64,000 nucleotides of DNA from Pseudoduganella albidiflava. GTDB taxonomy: Bacteria; Pseudomonadota; Gammaproteobacteria; Burkholderiales; Burkholderiaceae_D. The stretch is taken from the NCBI RefSeq assembly GCF_004322755.1, contig NZ_CP036401.1, forward strand, positions 4,712,001 to 4,776,000. The letters run 5' to 3'. This document shows, piece by piece, positions 43,951-51,956 of this stretch. Under the pieces are notes generated by a model. That model did not search any database, was not told where the DNA came from, and worked only from the letters and a program-made list of their open reading frames with translations. Made by a program: the position numbers and the translations under genes. Within the stretch, counting starts at the first letter, position 1, and each line of letters starts with the position of its first letter.

Positions 43951-44340
43951 TCACAACAGCATGTCGCGGTCGGCCTTCAGTTCCGCCATCGTCGCCGGCA
44001 GCGCCAGCGAGCCGTTGCGGACCTTGGCCATCGCCGCCTTCACGAGAAGGTAGGCAATCACCACGAAGACCACGGCAAGGATCAGCAGGATCTTCCAGCC
44101 CAGCGCATCCCACAGCAGGAAGACCAGTGTCGCGGTGCCGAAAGCGATCGCGAACCATGCCGCCAGGATCGACAGCGCGAACAGCACCGCCAGCCGGATG
44201 AGATGGTCGCGGGCTTCCGACAGTTCCGCCAGTGCCAGTTCGAGGCGGGACAGGACAAGACGCAAGGCGTTCTTGACCAATCCCGACAACGAACCGATCA
44301 GGCCGGGAGCGCGCGGTTCGGTATGCTCGGAGTGCTCCAT
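43951..44340 (-). CDS. YqjE/phage-holin-family membrane protein
   Basis: A 129-residue protein with two adjacent membrane segments (about 48-70 and 78-100) after an amphipathic helix; LSRLELALAELSEARDHLIRLAVLFAL is typical. Databases call this the putative phage holin III family, but here it is a chromosomal YqjE-like partner of DUF883 proteins, not a phage gene. It lies 22 nt after the DUF883 gene in the same operon. Confidence 0.85.
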   Translation of the reverse strand: MEHSEHTEPRAPGLIGSLSGLVKNALRLVLSRLELALAELSEARDHLIRLAVLFALSILAAWFAIAFGTATLVFLLWDALGWKILLILAVVFVVIAYLLVKAAMAKVRNGSLALPATMAELKADRDMLL

Positions 44341-44362
44341 GGCGTCTCCCAGTTCCGGGGGT

Positions 44363-44665
44363 TTATTTACGACCCAGGATCACACCGACCAGCAGGCCGA
44401 CGCCGGCCGCCACGGCGATCGAACGCCATGGGTTTTCCTTCACATACACATCGGTGCTGGCGGCGACCTGCTTGCCGGTTTCAACCGCCTTCACCTGTGC
44501 ATCCTGGGCTTTGGCCAGCGCCGAATCCAGCGCGCGCATGCCGCGGCCGCGCAGTTCTTCCGCCTTTTCGCCAGTCAGTGCGGTGGCGGCAGTGAACAGG
44601 GCTTGCGCGTCTTTGACCAGGGTTTTCACGTCGTTGTTGACGGTACTGATGTTATTTTCCAGCAT
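44363..44665 (-). CDS. DUF883 (ElaB/YqjD) tail-anchored protein
   Basis: A 100-residue protein with a long amphipathic N-terminal helix (LVKDAQALFTAATALTGEKAEELRGRGMRAL) and a C-terminal membrane anchor ending GVGLLVGVILGRK. ENPWRSIAVAAGVG is the DUF883 hallmark. E. coli YqjD and ElaB bind stationary-phase ribosomes at the inner membrane. GGAG lies upstream of the ATG. It follows the ferritin-like gene by 76 nt. Confidence 0.92.
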   Translation of the reverse strand: MLENNISTVNNDVKTLVKDAQALFTAATALTGEKAEELRGRGMRALDSALAKAQDAQVKAVETGKQVAASTDVYVKENPWRSIAVAAGVGLLVGVILGRK

Positions 44666-44710
44666 GATTAAAGCTCCTTTTCACAGTGTTGAGTATCAAC
44701 TTTACAACGG

Positions 44711-44762
44711 CATGCTCATTCGAGCAAATCGCGCGACATGCTCACTCGAGCAGATCCCGCAT
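44711..44762 (-). repeat. 26-nt tandem duplication across the ferritin-like stop codon
   Basis: Two imperfect 26-nt units (catgctcattcgagcaaatc and following six bases) repeat the last codons and the stop of the ferritin-like gene downstream of it. Confidence 0.85.
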
Positions 44763-45278
44763 GTCATCCGCGTGCTCTTCTTCCTCGGCCATGATCTTGA
44801 CCAGCAGCTGCGTGGTGACGGGATCGGTGTCGCCGATCTTTTCGATCATCTGCCGGTAAGCTTCGATGGCCACGCGCTCGGCGATCAGGTTGGCGCGGAC
44901 CATCGATTGCACCTCGAGCGAATCGTCATATTCGGCATGGCTGCGTTCGTGCAGCGTGGCCGGGTTGTAGTCGGGCGCGCCGTTCAGCTGCACGATGCGC
45001 TCGGCCAGCCAGTCGGCATGCTTTTCTTCTTCGCCGGCGTGTTCGAGGAACTCGGCCTTGACCGCCGAATTGTTCTTGCCGCTGACGGTGTAGTAATGCC
45101 GCTTGTAGCGGTTGATGCAGACGAGCTCGGTTGCGAGCGCGTCGTTCAGCATCTTCAGCACGGCTTCGCGGTCGCCCTTGTAGCCTGCCGTGACCGCGCC
45201 GTCCGACAGGTTCTGTGCGGCGGCGCGGATGGCCGCGGTATCGATACCGCTGGCCTGGGTGGGGGTCGTTTCGGACAT
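44742..45278 (-). CDS. Ferritin-like / bacterioferritin-type protein
   Basis: Four-helix ferritin-like protein of 178 residues. Iron ligands are visible: E in DALATELVCINRYKRHYY, E and H in EHAGEEEKHADWLAERI, E in NLIAERVAIEAYRQMI and EEEEHADDM near the end, the complete E/ExxH x2 set of a diiron centre. Likely iron storage or detoxification in stress. The start MSETTPTQ at 45278 has GGAAC upstream. It belongs to the operon of OmpA/DUF4398 and YqjD-like genes. Confidence 0.9.
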   Translation of the reverse strand: MSETTPTQASGIDTAAIRAAAQNLSDGAVTAGYKGDREAVLKMLNDALATELVCINRYKRHYYTVSGKNNSAVKAEFLEHAGEEEKHADWLAERIVQLNGAPDYNPATLHERSHAEYDDSLEVQSMVRANLIAERVAIEAYRQMIEKIGDTDPVTTQLLVKIMAEEEEHADDMRDLLE

Positions 45279-45297
45279 GGTGTTCCTTTCGGTGTAA

Positions 45298-46203
45298 TCA
45301 GCGACGTGCCTGGATCGGCTTGCCCGGTTCGGACAGCACGATCTCGACACGGCGGTTCAGCTGGCGGTCGCCCGCCGTTTCATTGCCGGCCACCGGGTAG
45401 GCTTCGCCATAGCCGCGCACTTCCACGCGCGAACGGTCGATGCCCGCTTGCGACAGCGCGCTGCGCACCGCTTCGGCGCGGCGCTGCGACAGTTCCAGGT
45501 TGTGGGCGGTGGAACCGGTGCTGTCGGTGAAACCTTCGATCAGCACGGTACGGTCGGTGTTCTCGCGCAGCACCGTGGCGAGCTTCTGCACGGTGGCCTG
45601 GCCGCCGGACGTGAGCACGGCCTGGTCGACATTGAACAGCACGTCGCCCAGCGTGATGATGGTGCCGCGCTCGGTTTGCTTGGCCTGCAGTTCGGCCAGT
45701 TGCGCCGCCAGGGCCTGGGTCTGTGCCTGGGCACTCTGGGTGGCGGCGTTGGCCTGCTCGGCGCGGGCACGCGCCGCTTCCGCTTCGGCCTGTGCCTGTT
45801 CGGCCGAGCGCCTGGCCGCTTCGGCCTCGGCGGTGCGGGCCTGCAGGCGCACCTGCTCGCGCTCCTGGGCCGACTGCTTCAGGTCCACTTCGGCCTTGCG
45901 GGCACGCGCCACTTCCTGCGCGGTGGCGATCTTCTGCTTGGCCACATAGGCCAGCTGGTCGACCTTCTCGATGCTTTCGCGCTCGGAAGCGGCATTGTTG
46001 GCGGCATTCAGTGCCGCGGTGGCTTCGTTGAACTCGCGCACCGCGTATTGCGACACGGCGCTGTTGCTCTGCGCCGCCACGTAATCGCTGCGGGCCTGGT
46101 CCAGCGTGCTGGTGGTCAGCGGCGTGGAGCTGCAGGCGGACAGGGCGATGGCCAGCGACACCAGCAGGGGCGTCAGCTTGCGCGTCATTGGGCTTGTGCT
46201 CAT
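45298..46203 (-). CDS. OmpA-family lipoprotein with DUF4398 domain
   Basis: A 301-residue lipoprotein: lipobox LSAC with cysteine near 24. Residues about 30-110 are DUF4398 (LDQARSDYVAAQSNSAVSQYAVREFNEATAALNAAN), then an alanine/glutamate-rich coiled coil (about 95-175), then an OmpA peptidoglycan-binding domain (about 180-295; IEGFTDSTGSTAHNLELSQRRAEAVRSAL). It should span periplasm between the outer membrane and wall. AAAGGAGGAG precedes the ATG at 46203, 12 nt after the DUF4398 gene. Confidence 0.92.
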   Translation of the reverse strand: MSTSPMTRKLTPLLVSLAIALSACSSTPLTTSTLDQARSDYVAAQSNSAVSQYAVREFNEATAALNAANNAASERESIEKVDQLAYVAKQKIATAQEVARARKAEVDLKQSAQEREQVRLQARTAEAEAARRSAEQAQAEAEAARARAEQANAATQSAQAQTQALAAQLAELQAKQTERGTIITLGDVLFNVDQAVLTSGGQATVQKLATVLRENTDRTVLIEGFTDSTGSTAHNLELSQRRAEAVRSALSQAGIDRSRVEVRGYGEAYPVAGNETAGDRQLNRRVEIVLSEPGKPIQARR

Positions 46204-46215
46204 GGTGCTCCTCCT

Positions 46216-46593
46216 TTACTGGTTGGCGCTGTTGGCGCGGTCGAGTTCTTCGCGCAGCACGCGAACGTTGTCCTGCACCGCGTTGGCGGCATCGGTGGCC
46301 TTGGCGGACGTGGCCTTGCTCTGGGCCAGCTTGGCATCCGCCTCGGCTTGCTGGGCCAGGTCGCGTGCCAGCTTGTAGTCCTTGTCGGCCAGCGCGCGGC
46401 TGGCCTGCTGCACCTTCTCGCGGGCAGCCAGCAGTTCGGCAGGCGCCAGTTCGGCGGCACCCGCCTGGGCGGCGTTTTCAACGGCGGCGCGCGACACGGC
46501 AACGTCGGCGGTGGCCGGGGCTTTTTCGGTGGCGCATGCCGACAGCAGGGCCGCGACGGCGCACAGCATCGGCAGGGTATAACGAGGGCTCAT
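46216..46593 (-). CDS. DUF4398 lipoprotein
   Basis: First gene of the operon: 125 residues with lipobox LLSAC (cysteine near 20) and a DUF4398 helical domain (AAREKVQQASRALADKDYKLARDLAQQAEADAKLAQSKA). It is homologous to the N-terminal half of the next gene product, so the two likely form one envelope assembly. GAGGAG lies 7 nt before the ATG. A class II-type site lies 81 nt upstream with TATAAC as -10. Confidence 0.9.
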   Translation of the reverse strand: MSPRYTLPMLCAVAALLSACATEKAPATADVAVSRAAVENAAQAGAAELAPAELLAAREKVQQASRALADKDYKLARDLAQQAEADAKLAQSKATSAKATDAANAVQDNVRVLREELDRANSANQ

Positions 46594-46673
46594 TCTTTTT
46601 CTCCTCAATGGGTGAATCCGACTGGGTTTGCGGAACGTAGTGAAGTTATAGCCGAATGGACAACATGGCTTCG

Positions 46674-46687
46674 GTACGGTGCCGCAC
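46674..46687 (-). promoter_or_regulatory. GTRCG-N4-CGYAC site of the DUF4398 operon
   Basis: GTACG-GTGC-CGCAC; on the minus strand TATAAC (46645-46650) lies 23 nt downstream, a good -10. Confidence 0.7.
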
Positions 46688-46734
46688 ATAAGCCGATATC
46701 GTTGCGGCAACGGCGACATGGCAGCGGTGCCAGG

Positions 46735-46748
46735 GTGCGCTGGCGCAC
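46735..46748. promoter_or_regulatory. GTRCG-N4-CGYAC site, middle of the divergent region
   Basis: Perfect GTGCG-CTGG-CGCAC. No clear -10 stands at 20-23 nt on either side; it may be an auxiliary upstream site. Confidence 0.5.
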
Positions 46749-46849
46749 GCTGGCGTGGCGAAACGGCCCGCTCCTCCGTGGCCGGGCTGGCTGGGCAGCT
46801 GGCTTGCAACGTTAAACCCTGGAACACAAACGTAACAAAGCGTTACTGC

Positions 46850-46863
46850 GTGCGTTCGCGAAC
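46850..46863 (+). promoter_or_regulatory. GTRCG-N4-CGYAC-type site upstream of the BON gene
   Basis: GTGCG-TTCG-CGAAC, with TTAAGC (46885-46890) 21 nt downstream. The right half differs at one base, as at 34857. Confidence 0.6.
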
Positions 46864-46940
46864 AGTTCGGTTTATACCGTTTTCTTAAGCTGGTTCCATC
46901 GGTGCTGCCGCGGCACCCGTTTCCAAAAGAGGAGCGAGCC

Positions 46941-47252
46941 ATGAACAACCTGACTTCCCCGACTACTGTGCTGTCCGGCCTGGTGCTGGCGATGCTGGTG
47001 GCGTGCGCGTCCGTGGACGTAGCGCCGCCGGCCAGCGTGGAGATGAGCGACAGCACGCTGACCACCAACGTGCGCTCCAGCCTGGCCAACCAGCCCGGCC
47101 TGAATCCCGCCGACATCATGGTGGAAGCGTACGACGGTGAAGTGCGCCTGTCCGGCTTCGCCGCCAGCCCCGAAGAGGCGGAGAAGGCGGTGGCGGCGGC
47201 ACGCAGCATCACGGGCGTGAAGGTCGTCAGGAACGACATGAAGGTGAAGTGA
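46941..47252 (+). CDS. BON-domain lipoprotein
   Basis: A 103-residue protein: signal sequence ending LVAC (cysteine near 22), then one BON domain (DSTLTTNVRSSLANQPGLNPADIMVEAYDGEVRLSGFA, ending VVRNDMKVK). It resembles the BON protein at 39509-39835 in length and layout. GAGGAG lies 6 nt before the ATG. Probable envelope-stress protein; it may be co-transcribed with the glycine-zipper gene 64 nt downstream. Confidence 0.9.
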   Translation: MNNLTSPTTVLSGLVLAMLVACASVDVAPPASVEMSDSTLTTNVRSSLANQPGLNPADIMVEAYDGEVRLSGFAASPEEAEKAVAAARSITGVKVVRNDMKVK

Positions 47253-47316
47253 CGGCCACGCCGGCACGACCGGCCGCTCCGGCAAACCCGCTGGGCAACT
47301 TATGAAGGAGTGCATC

Positions 47317-47538
47317 ATGAACATCAAGCAAATCGCAATGCGCGCCACCCTCGTGGCGTCCGTACTGGGCCTGTCGGCCTGCGCCAACATGTCCGCCCAG
47401 GACCGCAATACCGCCATCGGCGCCGGTGTCGGGGCAGTGGCAGGCTCCGCCCTGTCCGGCGGCTCCGCGCTGGGCACCGTGGGCGGCGCCGCTGTCGGCG
47501 GCGTGATCGGCAACCAGGTCAGCAAGCCGACCCGCTGA
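47317..47538 (+). CDS. Small glycine-zipper lipoprotein (OsmB-like)
   Basis: A 73-residue lipoprotein: MNIKQIAMRATLVASVLGLSAC with the lipidated cysteine at 22, then a glycine-zipper segment (AIGAGVGAVAGSALSGGSAL, GGAAVGGVIGNQV). The start at 47317 is chosen because AAGGAG stands just upstream; an earlier ATG at 47302 would include the ribosome site. Size and pattern match OsmB-like osmotic/envelope proteins. Confidence 0.85.
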   Translation: MNIKQIAMRATLVASVLGLSACANMSAQDRNTAIGAGVGAVAGSALSGGSALGTVGGAAVGGVIGNQVSKPTR

Positions 47539-47559
47539 GCCCGCTGAACCCCTGACAAC

Positions 47560-47586
47560 AACGGAGCCGCGTGCTCCGTTTTTTGT
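47560..47586 (+). terminator. Terminator after the glycine-zipper gene, abutted by an IS
   Basis: AACGGAGC and GCTCCGTT pair around CGCGT and lead into TTTTTT. The T-run is part of the 8-bp target duplication of the insertion sequence that begins at 47587. Confidence 0.9.
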
Positions 47587-48707
47587 GGCGCTGTTCGCGC
47601 TAATTGGGGAAACTTCCTGCCGGAATCACGATCTGACTTCCTGTTGAGATACTTCATGTATATCAGGAGGCGACATGGGCACGGCGGAGGTTGGAGTACT
47701 GATCGAAGCGTTGATGCAGCAACAGCTTTCAAAAGATCAGGTCGCATTGCTGCAGGGCTTTCTGGCCAGCGTCGAGCAACCAGGCCAGTGCCTTCGCCTG
47801 ATCGAGGAAGCCGCCGGAAAGCCGTTGTGTCCGCACTGCGGCTGCGAGAAATCTCACCGTTGCGGACAGGCCAGTGGCTTGCAGCGCTACCGCTGCGTGG
47901 CGTGCCGGCGCAGCTTCAACGCCCTGACCGGCACACCGCTTGCCCGTCTGCGCCTGCGCGACAAGTGGCTGCAATATCTTCAGTGCGTGATCGAGTCGAT
48001 CCCCGTGCGTTTGGCGGCTAGCCGCGTGGCGGTAGCCAGGTCCACCAGCTTTCGATGGCGCCACCGTTTCATCGCCGCCGTTCTCCGGGCACCACGCCCG
48101 CAGTTGTCCGGCATCGTCGAGGCGGATGAGACGTACCATCTCGAATCACAAAAAGGCTCGCGGCATCTGAACCGCCCGCCCCGAAAGCGTGGCGGCAAGG
48201 CCACCCGGCGCGGCATCAGCAGCGAGCTGGACTGCATCCTCGTTGCCCGTGACCGCAACCGGCAAACCTGTGACTTCGTCACGGGCCGCGGCCCGGTCAG
48301 TGCCGGCCAGCTGATGAAACACCTGATGCCCGTGCTGGCGCCCGATGTGCTGCTCGTGACCGATGCCGCCAAGGCGTACCAGGCATTCGCGACGCAGGCC
48401 GGCATCACGCACGAAGCGATCAATGTGCGCGCCGGCATCCGCGCGCACGGCGCAATCCATATCCAGGGTGTCAATGCATGGCATAGCCGCTTCAAGACCT
48501 GGTTGCGCCGGTTCAATGGTGTTGCCAGCCGCTACCTGGCCAATTACACCGGCTGGCAGCGTCTGCTCGATGGCGCCGTGTTGACGACACCACGGCAATG
48601 GTTGCGCATTGCCGTGGTGCCAGCCTAGGATCGTCGGCTCTTTGTCGCGTTCGGCATGCAAGAAAGTTCCGTGACCAACGGCAAGGCTACTTAACGCTAA
48701 CAGCGCC
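47587..48707 (+). mobile_element. Complete IS1595-family insertion sequence
   Basis: A 1121-bp element with one transposase gene. The ends are imperfect inverted repeats: left GGCGCTGTTCGCGCTAA, right (reverse complement) GGCGCTGTTAGCGTTAA. It is flanked by an exact 8-bp direct repeat TTTTTTGT at 47579-47586 and 48708-48715; 8-bp duplications are usual for this family. Ends, duplication and gene all look intact, so the insertion is recent and potentially active. Confidence 0.92.
47675..48628 (+). CDS. IS1595-family (ISXO2-like) transposase
   Basis: Transposase of 317 residues. An N-terminal zinc ribbon (CPHCGCEKSHRCGQ and YRCVACRRSFNALTGTPLARLR) precedes a DDE-type domain of the DDE_Tnp_IS1595 kind: D in IVEADETYHLES, D in VLLVTDAAKAYQAF, and a downstream acidic/asparagine site near HIQGVNAWHSRFKTWLRRF. 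AGGAGG stands 7 nt before the ATG. No frameshift or stop is seen. Confidence 0.93.
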   Translation: MGTAEVGVLIEALMQQQLSKDQVALLQGFLASVEQPGQCLRLIEEAAGKPLCPHCGCEKSHRCGQASGLQRYRCVACRRSFNALTGTPLARLRLRDKWLQYLQCVIESIPVRLAASRVAVARSTSFRWRHRFIAAVLRAPRPQLSGIVEADETYHLESQKGSRHLNRPPRKRGGKATRRGISSELDCILVARDRNRQTCDFVTGRGPVSAGQLMKHLMPVLAPDVLLVTDAAKAYQAFATQAGITHEAINVRAGIRAHGAIHIQGVNAWHSRFKTWLRRFNGVASRYLANYTGWQRLLDGAVLTTPRQWLRIAVVPA

Positions 48708-48984
48708 TTTTTTGTGGGCGCTGTGCGCCGGAAAGTGTTCAGACTATTCCTACCCCCTCCCCATTGTCCGCCGATGGATAGCGCAAATCCATCCAATTCT
48801 CGCGGCACCAAAAATATCGCTCGAGTCCGCAACACCGCAGCGCCCGCCTGGCGGGTGGCTCGCATACTGTCAGTCTACAAATACAAGTCACTCTTCCTGG
48901 CCGCGGGTTCGCGCAAGCGATCGGCGACGGCGCCCCGGGCAGGCGCGCGCCGCGCATCCTGACGCCCATTCCTGGAGGACCGAG

Positions 48985-51027
48985 ATGACCACCCATACCG
49001 ATGACAGCACCGCGACCACGCCCGCCGGCGTAGCCCGCGAATCCGCGCCGAAGACCACCCGCCCCGAGGCGCCGTCGCGGCGCGACGACGCGGAAAACGA
49101 ATCCGTCGAAATACCGCTGAGCCGCACGTTCGACGCCTTTCCGGACCGCTTCGATGCGGGCGACTGGCCTTACCGGCCGACGCTGCGCGCCCTGCCCGAC
49201 CAGCTGGTCAACATCGGCGCCGTGCCGGTAGTGCTGGACCAGGGGCGCGAAGGCGCCTGCACCGGTTTCGCGCTGGCCGCCGTGATCAACTACCTGCAGG
49301 CGCAACGGGGCTGCGCCACGCGGGTCAGTCCGCGCATGCTGTACGAGATGGCGCGGCGCTACGATGAATGGCCCGGCGAGGAATACGAAGGCTCGTCCGC
49401 GCGGGGCGCCATGAAGGGCTGGCAGCGCCACGGCGTGTGCGACCGCGAGCGCTGGCCGGACGAGCTGCACGGGCCGGGCCACCTGACCGACGAACTGGGC
49501 ATCCTGTCCCGCAAGGTGCCGGGCGGCGCCTACTACCGGGTCGACTTCCGCCAGGTGCGCCACCTGCATGCCGCGCTGAATGAAGCGGGCATCGCCTTCG
49601 CCACGCTGATGGTGCACGAGGGCTGGGGCCTGGAAGGCGACGAACCCACCGTGGACGTGGACGTCGACGGCGCCACCACCATGGCGCTGCCCGTCATCAT
49701 GCGCAAGGGGCGCGCCGATGCCGGCCACGCGGTGGCCATCGTCGGCTATACCGCGCGCGGCTTCATCATCCAGAATTCGTGGGGCCGCGGCTGGGGCAAC
49801 GGCGGCTACGCCCTGCTGCCCTACGAGGACTTCATGATGCATGCGACCGACGTGTGGGTGGCGCAGCTGGGCGTGCCGGTCACCGCGGACCTGTGGGAAC
49901 GCGGCGCGGCCGACGTGCTGAGCGGCCGCCACCGCGCCGGCGAAGTGATCCCGCTCGGCGATATCCGGCCATATGTCATCAACATCGGCAACAACGGCCT
50001 GCTGTCGAAGAGCGGCGACTACTGGACCTCGGAAGAAGACGTCACCCGCCTGTTCGCCGAAACGATTCCGCGGCAGACCGCGGGCTGGCGCAAGCGCCGC
50101 GTGATGCTGTTCCTGCACGGTGGCCTGAACGACGAGAAAGCCGTGGCCAAGCGCGTCGTGGCGTTCCGCGACGTGTGCCTGCAAAACGAGATCTACCCGC
50201 TGCACATCATGTGGGAAAGCGACTGGTTCCGCTCCACCGTCGGCATGCTCGAAGACCTGTTCACCAGCCAGGACCAGCGCGCCGGCTGGTCGTTCAAGGA
50301 CTGGGTGCGCGAAGCGCGCGACCGCATGTTCGAGCTGACGCTGGCCAAGCCCGGCGGCGCCCTGTGGCAGGAGATGAAGGAAAACGCCCGCCTGGCATCG
50401 GAAGGCGCGCAGGGCGCGATGCGCATCGTTGCGAATGCGGTGCGCCAGGCCACCGCCGCGCTGCCGCCGGCCGGGCTGCAGGCGTGGGAACTGCACGTGG
50501 TCGGGCATAGCGCCGGCTCGATCTTCGCCGCGTCGGCGGCGCCGCTGCTGATGGAAGCCGGCGTGCCATGGAAAACCACCCAGCTGCTGGCGCCAGCCAT
50601 CACGGTGGCCGACTACCGCAGCCTCTTCGAGCCGGCCGTGGGCGAGCGCTGCCCGCTGCCGCAGCTGTACGTACTGAGCGACGTGGGCGAACTCGACGAC
50701 GACGTGGGCCCTTATGGCAAGTCGCTGCTGTACCTGGTCAGCAACGCGTTCGAACCGTCGCGCGCGATACCGCTGCTGGGCATGCAGAAATTCCTCGAAG
50801 CCGATGCGGCGCTGGCGCCGTTGCGGGCGCCCCGGCCGCACGGCGACGCGGGCGCCATGCTGCCAGGCGTGTTCGTGGCGGGGAACGTGTCACCGTCCGG
50901 CATGGGCACGCAGAGCAATACGCACGGCGGCTTCGACAACGATCCGGTGACGATGAACACGGTCATGGGTGTGATCCTGCAAGGCGTGCCGCCACGCCTG
51001 TTCACGGCGCGCGACCTGGAGTTCTAG
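48985..51027 (+). CDS. Fusion of a papain-like (C1) peptidase and an alpha/beta hydrolase
   Basis: A 680-residue protein with no signal peptide or membrane segment. Residues about 75-295 form a C1 peptidase: oxyanion Q86, nucleophile C92 (DQGREGACTGFA), H248 (DAGHAVAIVGY), N264 (IIQNSWGRGWGNGGY). Residues about 370-680 look like an alpha/beta hydrolase: VMLFLHGGLND, nucleophile S509 in VVGHSAGSIFA, and possible His in NTHGGFDND (647). Both active sites seem complete. The first 45 residues are a charged disordered tail. GGAGGA precedes the ATG. Substrates and role are unknown; it is monocistronic, convergent with the Crp/Fnr gene. Confidence 0.85.
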   Translation: MTTHTDDSTATTPAGVARESAPKTTRPEAPSRRDDAENESVEIPLSRTFDAFPDRFDAGDWPYRPTLRALPDQLVNIGAVPVVLDQGREGACTGFALAAVINYLQAQRGCATRVSPRMLYEMARRYDEWPGEEYEGSSARGAMKGWQRHGVCDRERWPDELHGPGHLTDELGILSRKVPGGAYYRVDFRQVRHLHAALNEAGIAFATLMVHEGWGLEGDEPTVDVDVDGATTMALPVIMRKGRADAGHAVAIVGYTARGFIIQNSWGRGWGNGGYALLPYEDFMMHATDVWVAQLGVPVTADLWERGAADVLSGRHRAGEVIPLGDIRPYVINIGNNGLLSKSGDYWTSEEDVTRLFAETIPRQTAGWRKRRVMLFLHGGLNDEKAVAKRVVAFRDVCLQNEIYPLHIMWESDWFRSTVGMLEDLFTSQDQRAGWSFKDWVREARDRMFELTLAKPGGALWQEMKENARLASEGAQGAMRIVANAVRQATAALPPAGLQAWELHVVGHSAGSIFAASAAPLLMEAGVPWKTTQLLAPAITVADYRSLFEPAVGERCPLPQLYVLSDVGELDDDVGPYGKSLLYLVSNAFEPSRAIPLLGMQKFLEADAALAPLRAPRPHGDAGAMLPGVFVAGNVSPSGMGTQSNTHGGFDNDPVTMNTVMGVILQGVPPRLFTARDLEF

Positions 51028-51053
51028 GCGCCTGGCGTTCCAACGCTGGCGTG

Positions 51054-51821
51054 CTAGACGAATACCGTGCCCATGCCGATCGCGCCGTTTTCCTTCACCA
51101 GTTCATAGCAGCGGCAGGACACGGCTTCCAGTCCGGTGGAATCGAGGATCTCGATATTGCCGCGGCTGTAGGTGATCAGCTTCTGGTTCTGCAGCGCGCT
51201 GGCGGCCTTGGTGACGCCGACGCGCCGCACGCCGAGCGCATGGGCGAGGAACTCGTGCGTGAGGTGGAATTTCTCCGACTGCAGGCGGTCGCGCGTAATC
51301 AGCAGCGAGCGCGCCAGCCGTGCTTCCAGCACGTGGAAGCGGCTGCACACGGCGATCTGGATCGCCTGCGCCAGCAGCGTATCGGTATAGCGGTGCAGCA
51401 GGTGCTGCAGCGATTCCATGCGGGTGAATTCGGCGCGGAAGTCCTCGGCGCGCATGCGCAGCACGGTACCGGCGCGCTGCACCACGGCGCGTACCTGCGC
51501 CTGCCGGTGGCCCAGCGCCACCGAGGCGCCGAGCATGCCCTCGCGGCCCACCGAGCCCACTTCGAGCGTCATGCGGCCTTCCGCGACGGCCAGCAGCGAG
51601 ACCAGCGCATCGATGGGAAAATAAATGGAGGCGATCGGGCGTCCCGGCTCGTACAGCACTTCGCCCACGTCGGCTTCCACCGTTTCGCACAGGGCCTCGA
51701 TCTGCGCCAGGTCTTCTTCCGGCAGGCTCGCCAGCAGGCGATTGCTCACCGGTGGGGGCAGTGCGGGATTGCTGTGCGCGGTGTCAAAATTCAGGTTCAT
51801 GTTGGTCTGATCGGTTGGCAT
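51054..51821 (-). CDS. Crp/Fnr-family transcriptional regulator
   Basis: A 255-residue regulator. Residues about 30-140 are a cNMP-binding-type barrel (GEVLYEPGRPIASIYFPIDALVSLL, VGREGMLGASVALG) lacking the cAMP-contact RxS motif and the Fnr cysteine cluster, so the signal is unknown. A long dimer helix follows and a winged helix at about 185-225 (LTHEFLAHALGVRRVGVTKAASAL). The start at 51821 leaves a short leader; MNLNFD at 51800 is an alternative. The gene is divergent from 51957, with one palindrome of the GTRCG-N4-CGYAC type between them, so it probably regulates itself and, I infer, the other genes with this site. Confidence 0.9.
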   Translation of the reverse strand: MPTDQTNMNLNFDTAHSNPALPPPVSNRLLASLPEEDLAQIEALCETVEADVGEVLYEPGRPIASIYFPIDALVSLLAVAEGRMTLEVGSVGREGMLGASVALGHRQAQVRAVVQRAGTVLRMRAEDFRAEFTRMESLQHLLHRYTDTLLAQAIQIAVCSRFHVLEARLARSLLITRDRLQSEKFHLTHEFLAHALGVRRVGVTKAASALQNQKLITYSRGNIEILDSTGLEAVSCRCYELVKENGAIGMGTVFV

Positions 51822-51866
51822 GTGCACATCTTGTAACGAGGTTAACGATTCCTTACAGGGGTGTAT

Positions 51867-51880
51867 GTACGGTGACGCAC
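51867..51880. promoter_or_regulatory. GTRCG-N4-CGYAC site between the Crp/Fnr gene and its neighbour
   Basis: GTACG-GTGA-CGCAC with -10 candidates on both sides: GACAAT (51903-51908, 22 nt) for the plus-strand gene and TTAACC on the minus strand (51840-51845, 21 nt) for the regulator. One site could drive both directions. Confidence 0.7.
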
Positions 51881-51956
51881 GGAACACCCGCCGGTGCGGC
51901 AGGACAATCGTTTCACCGTGCCAGCAATGGCCGCCACACACAAAAAAGGACTCGAC

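Larger units (their letters stand above)
46594..46940. other. Divergent control region of the envelope operon and BON gene
   Basis: The 347 nt contain no gene but three class II-type palindromes (46674, 46735, 46850), the densest set in the window. Confidence 0.65.

Noticed and set aside
43951..44340. Prophage remnant because of the holin family name
   Set aside because: No other phage gene is present and the gene sits in a YqjD/YqjE-type operon.
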